Part shown: positions 55,301-64,000 of the stretch, piece by piece
Position numbering within the stretch: position 1 is the stretch's first letter
How the letters are laid out: every line of letters begins with the position of its first letter
From: Scolanthus callimorphus
Taxonomy: Eukaryota > Cnidaria > Anthozoa > Actiniaria > Edwardsiidae
Assembly (NCBI GenBank): GCA_033964015.1
Contig: CM066913.1
Span: forward strand, 9,666,953 to 9,730,952
Reading direction: 5' to 3'
DNA length: 64,000 nucleotides
Position numbers and translations under genes: made by a program
The notes under the pieces: generated by a model
What the model saw: only the letters and a program-made list of their open reading frames with translations
Told to the model about the DNA's origin: nothing
Databases searched by the model: none

Positions 55301-58300
55301 AGTAGAGCCAAAAACACAAGATGGAAATTTCCCTCGTGTCGGAGCGATAGCGAAATCTGGTTGAGCCAGTTTACTCTGCGCTTGAACTCCTGGAATAGCA
55401 TGGGTGTATCCTCTTGTAGGTAGCTCATCAGGGAGGCTGTCAGATCAAGCACTCTGGGGTGGCTGTTTCGCTTGGGAAGTGCAGCTATGGTAGCCTTACT
55501 CAAGGGAAAAGTGACGCTCTCTAGCGTCAAATTCAATGACAATACTTGCTGTCTACTGGAACTTCTAATGGAAGCCATGACGTCATCAACGAGCCAAGGA
55601 AAGCTAAAGCAGCGGCGATGATGCTGCTTCCGGTCAGCGGTGTAGGCTTCCATGTACCATGCGCTCGCTTTCTGTTGAAGTACCTCGACTTTCTGCTTGC
55701 ATCGACGAGTGCCATCCATCCCGAAAGGTTCGAAGAAATACTTTCGGAACTTCTCTCGAAGCTCGAAGACGATTTTGCTTACGATCTCGGCGACCTCCGT
55801 TCGCTCACGACTGAGTCTCTTGTAAAGCTTGCGAAAACAACCTGACAAGACTTCGGCCTCGGAGGTGATTCCGTAAACTGTCATGATTCTGTCGATCTGC
55901 TCACAGTACTCACGGTACAGGCCTTTCGCATCTTCCACAAAGATCTCATACCCAGAAACCAAGAACGCTTTGTCTACGTTTGGACGCTCTGGTTCCATCG
56001 GTGCACTTTCTTCCGCAGATCTTTTGAATGCTCTACAAGCACGATAGATCTTCCCGAGCACCTTCTGAGAGCGGTAATTCGGCTTGTCTGGCTTCATCAT
56101 GAAATCTGGATAAGCCTTAACGTCGACTTTAACAACAGGCCATTGTCCAGTTTTGGGCGCATCCACGGCGAACGAGTGAGCCTCCGCGAGCTTAATGCAC
56201 TTTTTATGCTCGACTCCTTTTTCTAGTTGATCGGCAAGTGCCTTGTGTGCGTTATCTATCTTACCAAGCTGGTCACTGCAGATATAGTTCATAAGAAAAG
56301 TCGTCATGTCATCTGATATGATGTCGAAGTTCGTTTCGAGCTTGGGCGGGGCTCTGTAGTCCATTGGCTCATGTAGTGGTTTGTCTTCTGGAGGTATCAG
56401 TGACTTGTGCCAGCAGACAAAGTAAAGATCCCCATCAAGGTCTCCACCTGTCGCAATATACAGAAATACACGTCATGCATTACGCCCCGTTCACGCGCTG
56501 CAATTTCAACTGCGATTTTAACGGCGACAAAAAAATCAACGGCGACAAAAAATCGAAGGCGACAAAAAAATCAACGGCGACAAAAAATATTTGCTTACGA
56601 AAGAAACCAATGCATTCCCAGAAATATTCGACATTTCGAGTCCGCGCTTGTCCAGCGGAAACCCGCATGATAATGATGCAATCGCACTCGTCGATTCTGC
56701 GCACTACGTTCAAGCACCAATTTAATTGATTCAGTAGACAAATTAGTACTCAACTTGAGAAGGCAGACTTAAACGAAACATAGCAGCACGAGTGGGAGCA
56801 TTTGTTTTTCCCTTTATATTTCACTGTAAGGGAAAGAATGACGCCCTCTTATTAGTCAGACATTATGATCAAAGTTGACAATATCCCATGCAGTGGACGG
56901 TTTAAGGATCGAGTATTCGTAGGAATGAATAATTTTGCCTCAAAGCGTTGCTATGCAAATCGGGGTTATCTTGAAAACCTGCGTGCAAACTTCTCCCGCA
57001 ATTTATGACTAACTCGGCATTTTCCCAACGAAACGAAGCCTCACACAATTTGTAACAATGTTTCCTTGAGATAATGTGCTATAACGAATTTTAATCCGGT
57101 ACGGTTTTAACATATTATTCCGCAAGTTTTGATACCCACTTTGTCTCAAATTTCCACATGAATAGGCATTGCCATGTTGTTGCTCCATCACATTGCATAA
57201 CATGGCGTCTGTTGGTCGTCGAATTTAAGCACAATTTCAAGGGATTATGGAACATATAAGCACATATTCTATTGCGTGTTTTTCAGCTGATTTACAAACG
57301 TTTATATCTATTTTACTATTTCCGAGTCCGAACTTTCGTGTAGGCGATTTCAGTGATTTCGGGCTAAATTACAGAGGACATGAGAGCCTTGGTGGAGCCA
57401 GATAGCGGGGTACGATGGAACAGGTTTCCAAAGCGTATCAATACTCAATTTATCGCTCGTAAGACTTCATATACTATGCTAGTTAATATCAGAGTCCGAA
57501 CTTTTTGCTAAGTCTGTTTGCAGAGGAACTCCCATACATTCTCTTGTATTTTTCGCAGTCATTATGCAAATGAGCGGCCGCCATCTTGACCAATATTTCT
57601 GGGAATGGACGTGCATTCAAAGTGATAGTGGTTTTACTTGGCTTGTGATTAGCTAACGAGGAAACCATTTAACAACAACTTGTCATTTCTCTCGTTCATG
57701 ATTGGCTAGGTGTAGTTGGTCTTACTGCGGTCATTTGAAATTTGCTTTATTGCGAAACAAATTTATACCTGCCATCTCACTAGGGTGAGGTCTTGGTCCT
57801 TTCTGCGGGAAGACAACGCAGTCCACAAGATGTCGTAGAAGGGGCGTATCCACGGCGACCAGGCGCCTGACATCTCCCGGATGAAGGCACGGATTTCTGG
57901 TAACTACCACTGAACCGGTTAGCACGCGTTTGTCGCTCAAATCAAATTCATCTGGGCTCCTTGGATCAGTAGAGGCGGCCGAATACTGCACAAAGACCTG
58001 CATAGACACACAAAAGGGATCGGAATGTAGAAAGTCAGAGGAATGAATTCATGATAATTTTCCTCTGACTTCCTAAAGAAACATTCCGAAAAAAAACCCG
58101 CCCTGAACCCATAGCTTTTTTCATAGCTGGCTCCTGACTGTCGTATATATCGACCTTCTTGTCTCCTCCCTTCCAAGTTCTTACCTTGTCCTTTCTCTCC
58201 CTATCTACATAGCACCCTAGTCTCATCCATCACTTCTCATGGGCCTGACCTGATCTCCCATACCTCAATCAATTAATCAATCTTTATTATTTATCCACGA

Positions 58301-61300
58301 AAAGTAATCAAACAGCCACTAGGCTGGTTTACATGAACGTCGTGCCATTAAATCTATACATATGAATTGCTGATAAAAATACCTGTAGCTTTCATAGCAT
58401 TCCAGTCTCATCCATCACTACCATGGACCTGACCTTATCCACCATACCTACCTGTCCATGCTGTTGCACTCTAGTCCCATCCATCACTACCATGGACCTG
58501 ACCTTATTCCCCATATCTACCTGTCCATAGTAGCACTCTAGTCCCATCCATCACTACCATGGACCTGACCTTATCCCCCATACCTAGCTGTCATAGCACT
58601 CCAGTCTCATCCATCACTTCTCATGGACCTGACCTTATCCCCCATACTTACCTGTCCATACTGCAGCACTCCAGTCCCATCCATCACTTCTCATGGACCT
58701 GACCTTATCCCCCATACTTACCTGTCCATACTGCAGCACCCCAGTCTCATCCACCACACCCATCATCAGCCTTGCCTCTCTGATCGGAAGCTGAATCCTC
58801 GCCTTGTGCAGGAGTCCCAGAAGCCGATCCCTATACACAGCAGCCACTAGCGAGCGGAAGAAGGGCTCGACGGTTAGATTGATGCCGGCAGATGAGAGAT
58901 CGCGGTACGCTATCCCGTTTCTTGCTGCTGAGCCTAGTTGTCGTATTGCCATTCGTTCGTCTAGTAATGTTCCTGTTGACAGCGAGATGGGATGGTTAGC
59001 TTTAGTTGGTAGGGCGCCGCACTGTTGTGTGGGAGGCTGGGGGTGACTAACGACTCAACGACCAACACTCAGGGTATTTTCTAAAATTGAGCAGGTGCTG
59101 CCTAAACTCTAACATCTGCATATGGTTAGACCTTCGCGTCTTGTCGGATTAAGTTAAACCGTAGGTCCCGTCTCTGGCATTTACTACACTGACTGCTCGG
59201 AACCAGGGGGAAATTACAGAACCACGGGGAAGCGGCAGTGACCATCCTCAGCACAGGGCTTACTCAATGCTAACAACGACGGCCATATGTAGGGAAAACT
59301 CTTCAGGTATGTGCTCCCCCTCGTATAAGGACCGCATGTCGTATACCAGCAGCACTGTGACTACGGAAACAACTAGTCAAAACGTTCAGAGCAGATATTT
59401 TCCAGTGCACTATTAGATTGATGCTTACCTGCCAAATGGTCCAGGGCATTCCTCATGAGCGAAATAAACACCTCGTCCGGGATTCCCAAATTTGAAAGCA
59501 ACATGATAACCTTTCAGTGATAAACAAAAATACGTCAAATAAGACCAAGAATCACATGTAGGATTGCACTTAAATATTCGTAAAGTTTCGACATTCAGAA
59601 AAATCAAGTGTTATTAGGCGCTTTGTGGGTTCTTAACCACGTTTTATGCAAAAACAGCATGTTCGCAGGATGCCCCCAGTGGCGCCTTCAACATTTGGGT
59701 CAACACCCCCTAGATACTATATGCTCGAAGTGTCAAGCGCTTTTCTAATTTGGGGGTGGGGGTAGGGAATAAAATATGGGAAAACTGTAAAGAGCAAGAG
59801 CGTCCAAATCGTCATTTTCCTGGTGATTCCTGACCTGGTGATTTAGATACACAGCCTGCGGTCGTGACGTCTGAATAACCTCTAGTCGACGGTGTGGTGA
59901 CTCAAACTTCCGCATGCTCGGACGATAGTACATCTGCTTGCCAGTGAGGGTCGAGTCTACAGCAAGAACGCCTTTACATCCGGCAAACCGAATTTGAAAT
60001 GCGGACGGGGCGAAGGTCCTCTTGATTTTCTTTGTCACCTGTGCAAGTTTCGATAGTGTAAGGACACGCCAATTCTTGTAACAGATTCCCTCCCCAGGGG
60101 CAGAATACAATAAATATTCAGCACAAAGCTAAGGAAACAATGTAGTGTGTACCCGTACAAATGTCTGGCTACGCGCCAAAGGCATTTTGATTAGCTAGTT
60201 TATTTTGATTAGGTAGTGGAATTATTTGAGCTTGCAGCAGAGTGGGGGAGTCAAAAGCACTGATCTTGATCTCTAAGGTGCGCTCAGGCAAACATGGGCC
60301 TGAGTCGGGCCCAAACATATGAATACATAAAAAAGTCGTGCAATACCTCAAACGCAAGATCTTTCGATATGCCCCCAACTCCATCGGAGAATGTGTAGTC
60401 CCCGTTCTCAGTGTTGATATCTACCGTCTCACTAAACGTGGCTCCTTCGTCTACAGTGATTCCGACAGTGTCCATTGAGGTCGAGAAACACTGGCCCATC
60501 CGTGATACATACGTAGCAACACATCTAATACAGACAAGAGAAGCAAAAAGATAAAGCACGTAACAAGGGAATTTACCCAGAAATCATAAAATTATAATGA
60601 ACAATTTTAATTAAAATTACGAGGTTACAAAAACGTCAACGAAGGCTAACGCTTGACCTGTCGAAGAAAAACATTATCATCCTCATGAAATTTCAGATAC
60701 ACTGTGCGTTTATGTACTTGTAGCCAACTTGCAGGCGGTTGCTGGGTGTTTTTAACGCGTAAAACCCGGTCCGTCATCTTGGAATTTAAAAAGCACGCGG
60801 TCCGTAAAACATCGAGGGACCTTGCTCTTCCCTCTCCCAGGGACCGCACGCTTCTCAAAATCGATCCAAGATGGCGCCCGATCAGCGAACGTGATACAAA
60901 AACCCAGCAACCGTCAGTGCAAGCTGGCAAATGTACTCGCTAAATAGTGATGCATATGTAGTTTTTTTCCCGTAAACATGTTATGCCAAGAGAACGTAAC
61001 TTCGTTGGCAATGCCGATCGAAACCCGACGTGCGAATGTATCTGAAACTGTTATTTACAATGTTCCTTGATGTAATCGACTACATTTCCTGTACCTTATG
61101 TGTGCAAAATCTCCCATCCACTGACGGATCACATCTGGGCTTAATATTGACTTGACAAACCAGCAGCTGTGACTGCGCAACTGGCTGTTGGAGCAGCCTA
61201 AGAACACATAGCGCTCACCACACACCTCAACACCCTCGTCCATAATCGTCTTCAGATGCGTGAGGATTTGCTTTAGTCGACGACGACGAGTTTCTTCTGT

Positions 61301-64000
61301 TTCTGCAATTTGTTGCACCAGAGAACTGATTGGTTTTAGATTGCTGCTGCTCGAGGTTACAGAGGAGAAGTCTTCATCCCTGATGTTTACGCAGAGAAAG
61401 TTCGACGGGTCGTACTTTCGCAGTACGCGATTTTTCTGCATGATCTCTGCTGTTCGAAAGAGAAGCCTTGTCGGTGTTAAAATAAGGCGTCTTACAAGTG
61501 CGCAGTGTCCTGGAATGGGTAAATCACTACGGCTTGATTTCAGATTGGGAAGACCAAGGATTTTATCCAACGTTGGAGCGGGTTGGCAAAAATAGTCGCT
61601 ATCTAATATCTTATTCAGCCTGTCCAAGGCGGCTAAGGCGACATGCTGCGGTATCGCAGTCAGTGAGATGCCGAAGTGTACATCAGTACGGCCTGGTAGC
61701 GTGGGATGAGTAGCGAGAAGACACTGCACCACATAAGTGACTTCCTTGGTCAAGCTCGGCGGTAGGTAGACATTAGAAGGCAGTGGTCTCGTTATGACCG
61801 AGACAGGCGCATAAAACACTCGCTTGCCCCATCGTTGAAGACTCTTAAAAACAGTCTGCCAGGCGTGTAAGCAGGAGGGTTTAACATCTAAGAGTAGCAC
61901 TGTAGCTTTTCCAAGCGTGTCACCGCTATCGGCTATCTCTGACACCCGTGACCATTCTCCTATGTCAAGAACTCCAAGCAATGGATGAGATGGCATGTTT
62001 GAGCTTGATTCGTCAGTTTCGAGCTTGCCTTCAACCTCTCCATTTTCTTCTTCGTCGCTATCTTCTTCTTCTTCTGCTTCGTCTTGTTGTTCCGCTTCAT
62101 TCTCTCCTTTGACATCTTCCTGATCGCCTAAATCGTCGAAGTTGTCTACAGGTAAATCCACGTCTATTTCATCACCGCTGACATCTGCAAAATCATCATC
62201 TTCGCCCACGGAGTCATCACCACAGTCGTAATCTTCTTCCTTCCTTACAGAACTGACCCAGAAGGTACCAGGATCTGGTAATATCTCTTCCACTTCCACT
62301 GGATCCGCGGTATGAAATCGGGCTGGATTCTTCAAAGCTAAGAACACCTTTGCATTTCTCCAGCTAGCTTTCTGGTCTACAACAATGAAATTCTCGAGCT
62401 CACTGTACCTGATTTCCATTTCATGGAGAATGACTTCCCCTGCCTCTTGGACAGTAAAAAGCACTATAACCATCTTAACATCATGTTGAAAAAACAAACG
62501 GACGTTTTCCATCGTGACTCCGCCAGCTTCTGGCCAGTGATTGCAGAAGTCCGTATGACGACGAAAGTAGCCAAACTTAACAGACTCGGCTGCTACAAGA
62601 TCAACAGGTACCTTCGCTCTCTCCCTTGGGACATCTACACGTTCTAACCATGCTTGAGAATCATTAGAGAATCGTGAACACCATTTTTCGATTACAGCAT
62701 CTGCAAAGCTACAACTTGAGGGCGTCTCCTCTCCATGGACCTGATGAAGTTCGAATTTCAGCGAACGAACGTCGGGGGGATCACTTGCACTAAGAGATTC
62801 CGTGTCAGCTAACGACCATTTCTCCTTTTTATATTCAAGTGCTTCTAAGGAGGTAACGTTAAAATTCCCGTTAAAGAATTCTATCACTTTCACATCCTCC
62901 CCAGTATTGGATTCAGTGGTTCGTTGCATATTGTGCACTTCAAAAGTAACTGAAGCTACTTTGGTTATTGGACGCAGGTTGTCACGTTGTTCCATCACGG
63001 CGTCTCTTTCAGCACGTTTCTCAAAATGTGTTCTATTTCTTGAGCTGTCTAGGTCCTCTAAGGGGCAGGCGTAGGAAAACGCCTGAGACATGCGAAATCG
63101 GCCGGATGTAGTATACAGAAACCTCATCGCTTCATCCATGTTCCTTTCCTTCACCTTAAGCTCCATGGCATCCTTCTGCTCTTTGTCGTCACTACAAAGA
63201 ACAACAAACTTACTGTCACTGCGCCGGGATGCGCGTCCTCTACCCTGAACCAGTGACTGCAGCGTCATTGCCCTGTCAAACCGAATAATCAGGTTACACG
63301 CAGGTACATCTAGACCTTCTTCCAGCACGCTAGTGGAAACAACCAGTTTGGTGCGACCAGATCGGAACTTCTTCAGAGCGTCTTGTTGTCCATCCCATTC
63401 CATCCCGTCCTTCTCGTTTCCATGACCAACAATTGGCATTGGTTTCAACGATTCGGCTAAACTTTGGATCGATTTCAGACGTTCACACAACTTGTAGGCT
63501 GTTCGTCGCATCTGGACAAAAATGATGCCTCGTGATGATGGATCTTTCTGTGTTCGGTTCACAAACTGATTCAGCTCTTGGACGAGATGCTGAAACTTGT
63601 CTGTTTTCGGTTCAAGGGCTGAAGAGGCCTGCATTCGACAAACTGTTTCCCTGAGACAAATGAAATGATAGTCAGCCCAAACTATCTTCTTCTTTTCTCT
63701 TTCCATTGGTGTGGCAGAATTTTCAATAAGCTTCAAGCACTCATTAAGGGACTCGGCAGAATATTTGAGACCCATGACATTGTTTAATTCGCGCGCTGCC
63801 AAGAGATGTGTCATCAGTTCACCCAGTGCATGACCCTTAACGTTCCCGTCATCGTGGCACCTACCAATTATGCCCCTTAATGTCCCTTGAAAATTGGGAA
63901 TCGTTGGCAAAAATCGACTGAGTTCTGCAGGGCATCCAACAATAAGATCAAGCAAAGGTGCAGCAGCTTGCAAGTACGCATTTATTGCCGTCTGTAGCTC
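52143..64000 (-). CDS. Helicase-RdRP-nucleotidyltransferase-KH fusion protein (5' partial)
   Basis: Minus-strand exons inferred at 61095-64000 (open at the window edge), 60347-60524, 59835-60038, 59429-59510, 58722-58972, 57769-57997, 55118-56447 (with one internal frame change), 53816-54169, 53407-53722 and 52143-52397, perhaps plus 50211-51499. Every junction is phase-consistent and rejoins conserved RdRP motifs. Order: helicase C-terminal lobe, RdRP N-terminal region with an acidic insert, RdRP catalytic core (DLDGD at 56428-56442), RdRP C-terminus, TUTase/Cid-type nucleotidyltransferase, helical region, KH-like segment. Cellular RdRPs copy RNA into dsRNA for small-RNA pathways. In yeast, ciliates and nematodes they work with separate helicase and nucleotidyltransferase partners; here the partners appear fused. 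More than 2000 residues are visible, and helicase motifs I-III must lie beyond the window. Confidence 0.85.
52462..53345. mobile_element. Composite MITE in the intron before exon J
   Basis: Outer inverted ends of about 55 bp (cctagagggcacggtaacga with attctgcattctgattgg; right ccaatcagaatgcagaattc with gttaccgtgccctctagg). A second MITE (52759-52985) is inserted inside, and a further palindrome spans about 53035-53170. Confidence 0.8.
52759..52985. mobile_element. MITE with CATTCTCGTACCCAGAGC termini, nested
   Basis: Second copy of the family at 18414-18611 (ends cattctcgtacccagagctc and gagctctgggtaagagaatg), nested in the element at 52462-53345. Confidence 0.8.
53407..53722 (-). CDS. RdRP gene exon I: helical region after nucleotidyltransferase
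   Basis: [65 protein letters not shown]. No named domain recognised; the helices could complete the PAP/OAS-type core. Acceptor gcttttcag, donor ACTG|GTAAGA. Confidence 0.75.
53816..54169 (-). CDS. RdRP gene exon H: nucleotidyltransferase palm end and central domain
   Basis: The junction ARVP-IIYCRNF and VPIDLSTS match the third catalytic aspartate strand of Cid1/TUT/Trf4-type enzymes (ARVPIIxF...DIS; the Asp is at 54107-54109). Then [20 protein letters not shown] and [20 protein letters not shown] fit the PAP central/associated helices (LxxxLKxW, SYxLxxMxxxFL). Acceptor ccacccag, donor AAT|GTAAGT. Confidence 0.85.
54624..54739. repeat. Palindromic MITE-like element
   Basis: tctgtgccttcatagagttt on the left pairs with aaactctatgaaggcacaga on the right, then gaaaaccgaggcgttgtttg pairs with caaacaacgactcggttttc. 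A partial copy starts again at 54770. Confidence 0.8.
55118..56447 (-). CDS. RdRP gene exon G: catalytic DLDGD, RdRP C-terminus and start of nucleotidyltransferase
   Basis: Begins [20 protein letters not shown], the metal-binding loop of two-barrel cellular RdRPs. Then [49 protein letters not shown] and the C-terminal [10 protein letters not shown]. Further on the frame reaches [20 protein letters not shown]. The nucleotidyltransferase motif [20 protein letters not shown] follows one base back (-1 frame): GS at 55304-55309 and the DVD aspartates at 55265-55273, then ending SAARVP. Acceptor gcgacag, donor CCG|GTGAGT. The frames overlap between about 55267 and 55445. Confidence 0.85.
55324..55330 (-). 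promoter_or_regulatory. Candidate -1 frameshift heptamer A_AAT_TTC
   Basis: In the RdRP frame the codons are GGA AAT TTC, giving X_XXY_YYZ with X=A, Y=T, Z=C. Slipping back one base leads straight into CCA TCT TGT, i.e. PSCVFGS of the nucleotidyltransferase. The position fits the domain junction. A one-base deletion in the genome or assembly would look the same. Confidence 0.4.
56505..56600. repeat. Short tandem repeat aacggcgacaaaaaaatc
   Basis: About five copies of an 18-bp unit within the intron upstream of exon G, alternating aacggcgac and aaaaaaatc. Confidence 0.7.
57769..57997 (-). CDS. RdRP gene exon F
   Basis: [49 protein letters not shown]: the RNPCxHPGDVR and VFPxKGxRPHxxEM(A/S)G motifs directly before the catalytic site. 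Acceptor ctatgcag, donor GCAG|GTATAA. Confidence 0.95.
58385..58745. repeat. 70-bp minisatellite overlapping the exon E donor
   Basis: About five units with the core cccatccatcacttctcatg, gacctgaccttatccccc and atacttacctgtccatactg. The unit nearest the exon contains the real donor (58716-58721). The next unit holds an identical donor exactly 70 bp downstream (58646-58651). The others are diverged. Confidence 0.85.
58722..58972 (-). CDS. RdRP gene exon E
   Basis: [19 protein letters not shown], then [26 protein letters not shown]: the RIxIPxxxxRxLMGVxDExGxLxxGQ motif of RdRPs. Acceptor gtcaacag, donor CAG|GTAAGT. The last 15 or so bases and the donor are repeated downstream in a 70-bp array. 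Confidence 0.9.
59429..59510 (-). CDS. RdRP gene exon D
   Basis: 82 nt encoding [20 protein letters not shown] and NALDHLA, the RdRP segment after YLNxQ. Acceptor actgaaag, donor GCAG|GTAAGC, phase 1. Confidence 0.85.
59835..60038 (-). CDS. RdRP gene exon C
   Basis: [45 protein letters not shown]: the PSAFQIR-G-KG, RPSMxKF and YLNxQ motifs of cellular RdRPs. 204 nt. Acceptor ttgcacag, donor CAG|GTCAGG. Confidence 0.9.
60347..60524 (-). CDS. RdRP gene exon B
   Basis: [16 protein letters not shown] and [17 protein letters not shown] are conserved RdRP motifs (SRxGQCFS, YxFSDGxGxIS). Acceptor gtattag, donor GAG|GTATTG, phase 0. Confidence 0.9.
61095..64000 (-). CDS. RdRP gene exon A: helicase C-lobe and RdRP N-terminal region
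   Basis: About 968 codons, open to the window end with no start codon seen. Residues about 150-260 from the edge carry SF2 helicase motifs of the Dicer/RIG-I type: motif IV-like [12 protein letters not shown], motif [16 protein letters not shown], motif [10 protein letters not shown]. Residues about 590-660 are a strongly acidic Asp/Glu linker. RdRP family motifs follow: [65 protein letters not shown] and [12 protein letters not shown]. Donor ATAAG|GTACAG. The joined exon reads [21 protein letters not shown], as expected for RdRPs. The Walker A and DExH motifs should lie upstream. Confidence 0.9.

Noticed and set aside
55546..55845. Plus-strand frame of 99 codons opposite RdRP exon G
   Set aside because: Antisense shadow of the RdRP C-terminal region.
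61260..62647. Plus-strand open frames opposite the helicase/RdRP exon
   Set aside because: Shadow frames of a strongly coding minus-strand exon; their translations show no recognisable motif.
1..64000. CRISPR array or bacterial operon
   Set aside because: The repeats are minisatellites and palindromic MITEs, coding regions are spliced, and no cas-like gene or ribosome-binding-site-led gene series is present.
1158..64000. Functional immune gene cluster linking the pentraxins and the RdRP fusion
   Set aside because: Adjacency alone in an animal genome is weak evidence; the genes are on opposite strands with separate repeats between them, and no shared regulatory signal is visible.

Overview
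This is nuclear DNA of an intron-rich, AT-rich, transposon-dense animal. It is most likely an anthozoan cnidarian (coral or sea anemone). The basis is spliced genes with GT-AG introns, secreted PAN/EGF/pentraxin proteins, a cellular RNA-dependent RNA polymerase (RdRP) of the plant/fungus/nematode/cnidarian type, and abundant short palindromic MITEs. I cannot name the species.

Region 1 (about 1.1-49.1 kb, + strand) holds three tandem paralogues of one gene, each with 11 coding exons in the same order and the same intron phases: signal peptide, PAN/apple domain, EGF domain with an extra cysteine, three pentraxin/LamG-like domains (split over 2, 2 and 3 exons), and a short four-cysteine C-terminal domain that I do not recognise. 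My exon sums give 874 aa (copy 1, 1158-13413) and 868 aa (copy 2, 14879-26743). Copy 3 (32453-49114) would be about 862 aa, but one exon lacks a base. Copy 2 carries a decayed duplicate EGF exon. Copy 3 uses two GC-AG donors and has a LINE nested in a large inverted repeat in one intron.

Region 2 (about 50.2-64.0 kb, - strand) is the most striking part: one long gene, with its 5' end beyond the window. In order it encodes the C-terminal half of a Dicer/RIG-I-type SF2 helicase, a complete cellular RdRP with the catalytic DLDGD motif, a noncanonical poly(A) polymerase/TUTase-type nucleotidyltransferase with all three catalytic aspartates, a helical region, a KH-like segment and possibly a large C-terminal exon. 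These are the activities that other organisms assemble as separate subunits (S. pombe RDRC: Rdp1, Cid12 and helicase Hrr1; C. elegans: RRF-1/EGO-1, DRH-3 and CDE-1). RdRP and nucleotidyltransferase lie in the same exon but in different frames, and an A_AAT_TTC slippery-type heptamer sits at the point where the frames should join.

The remainder is introns and intergenic DNA filled with MITEs, nested palindromes, minisatellites, a tRNA-derived SINE and a broken CR1/L2-like LINE. All exon borders were inferred by eye from paralogue alignment, splice consensus and phase; none has been checked against transcripts.
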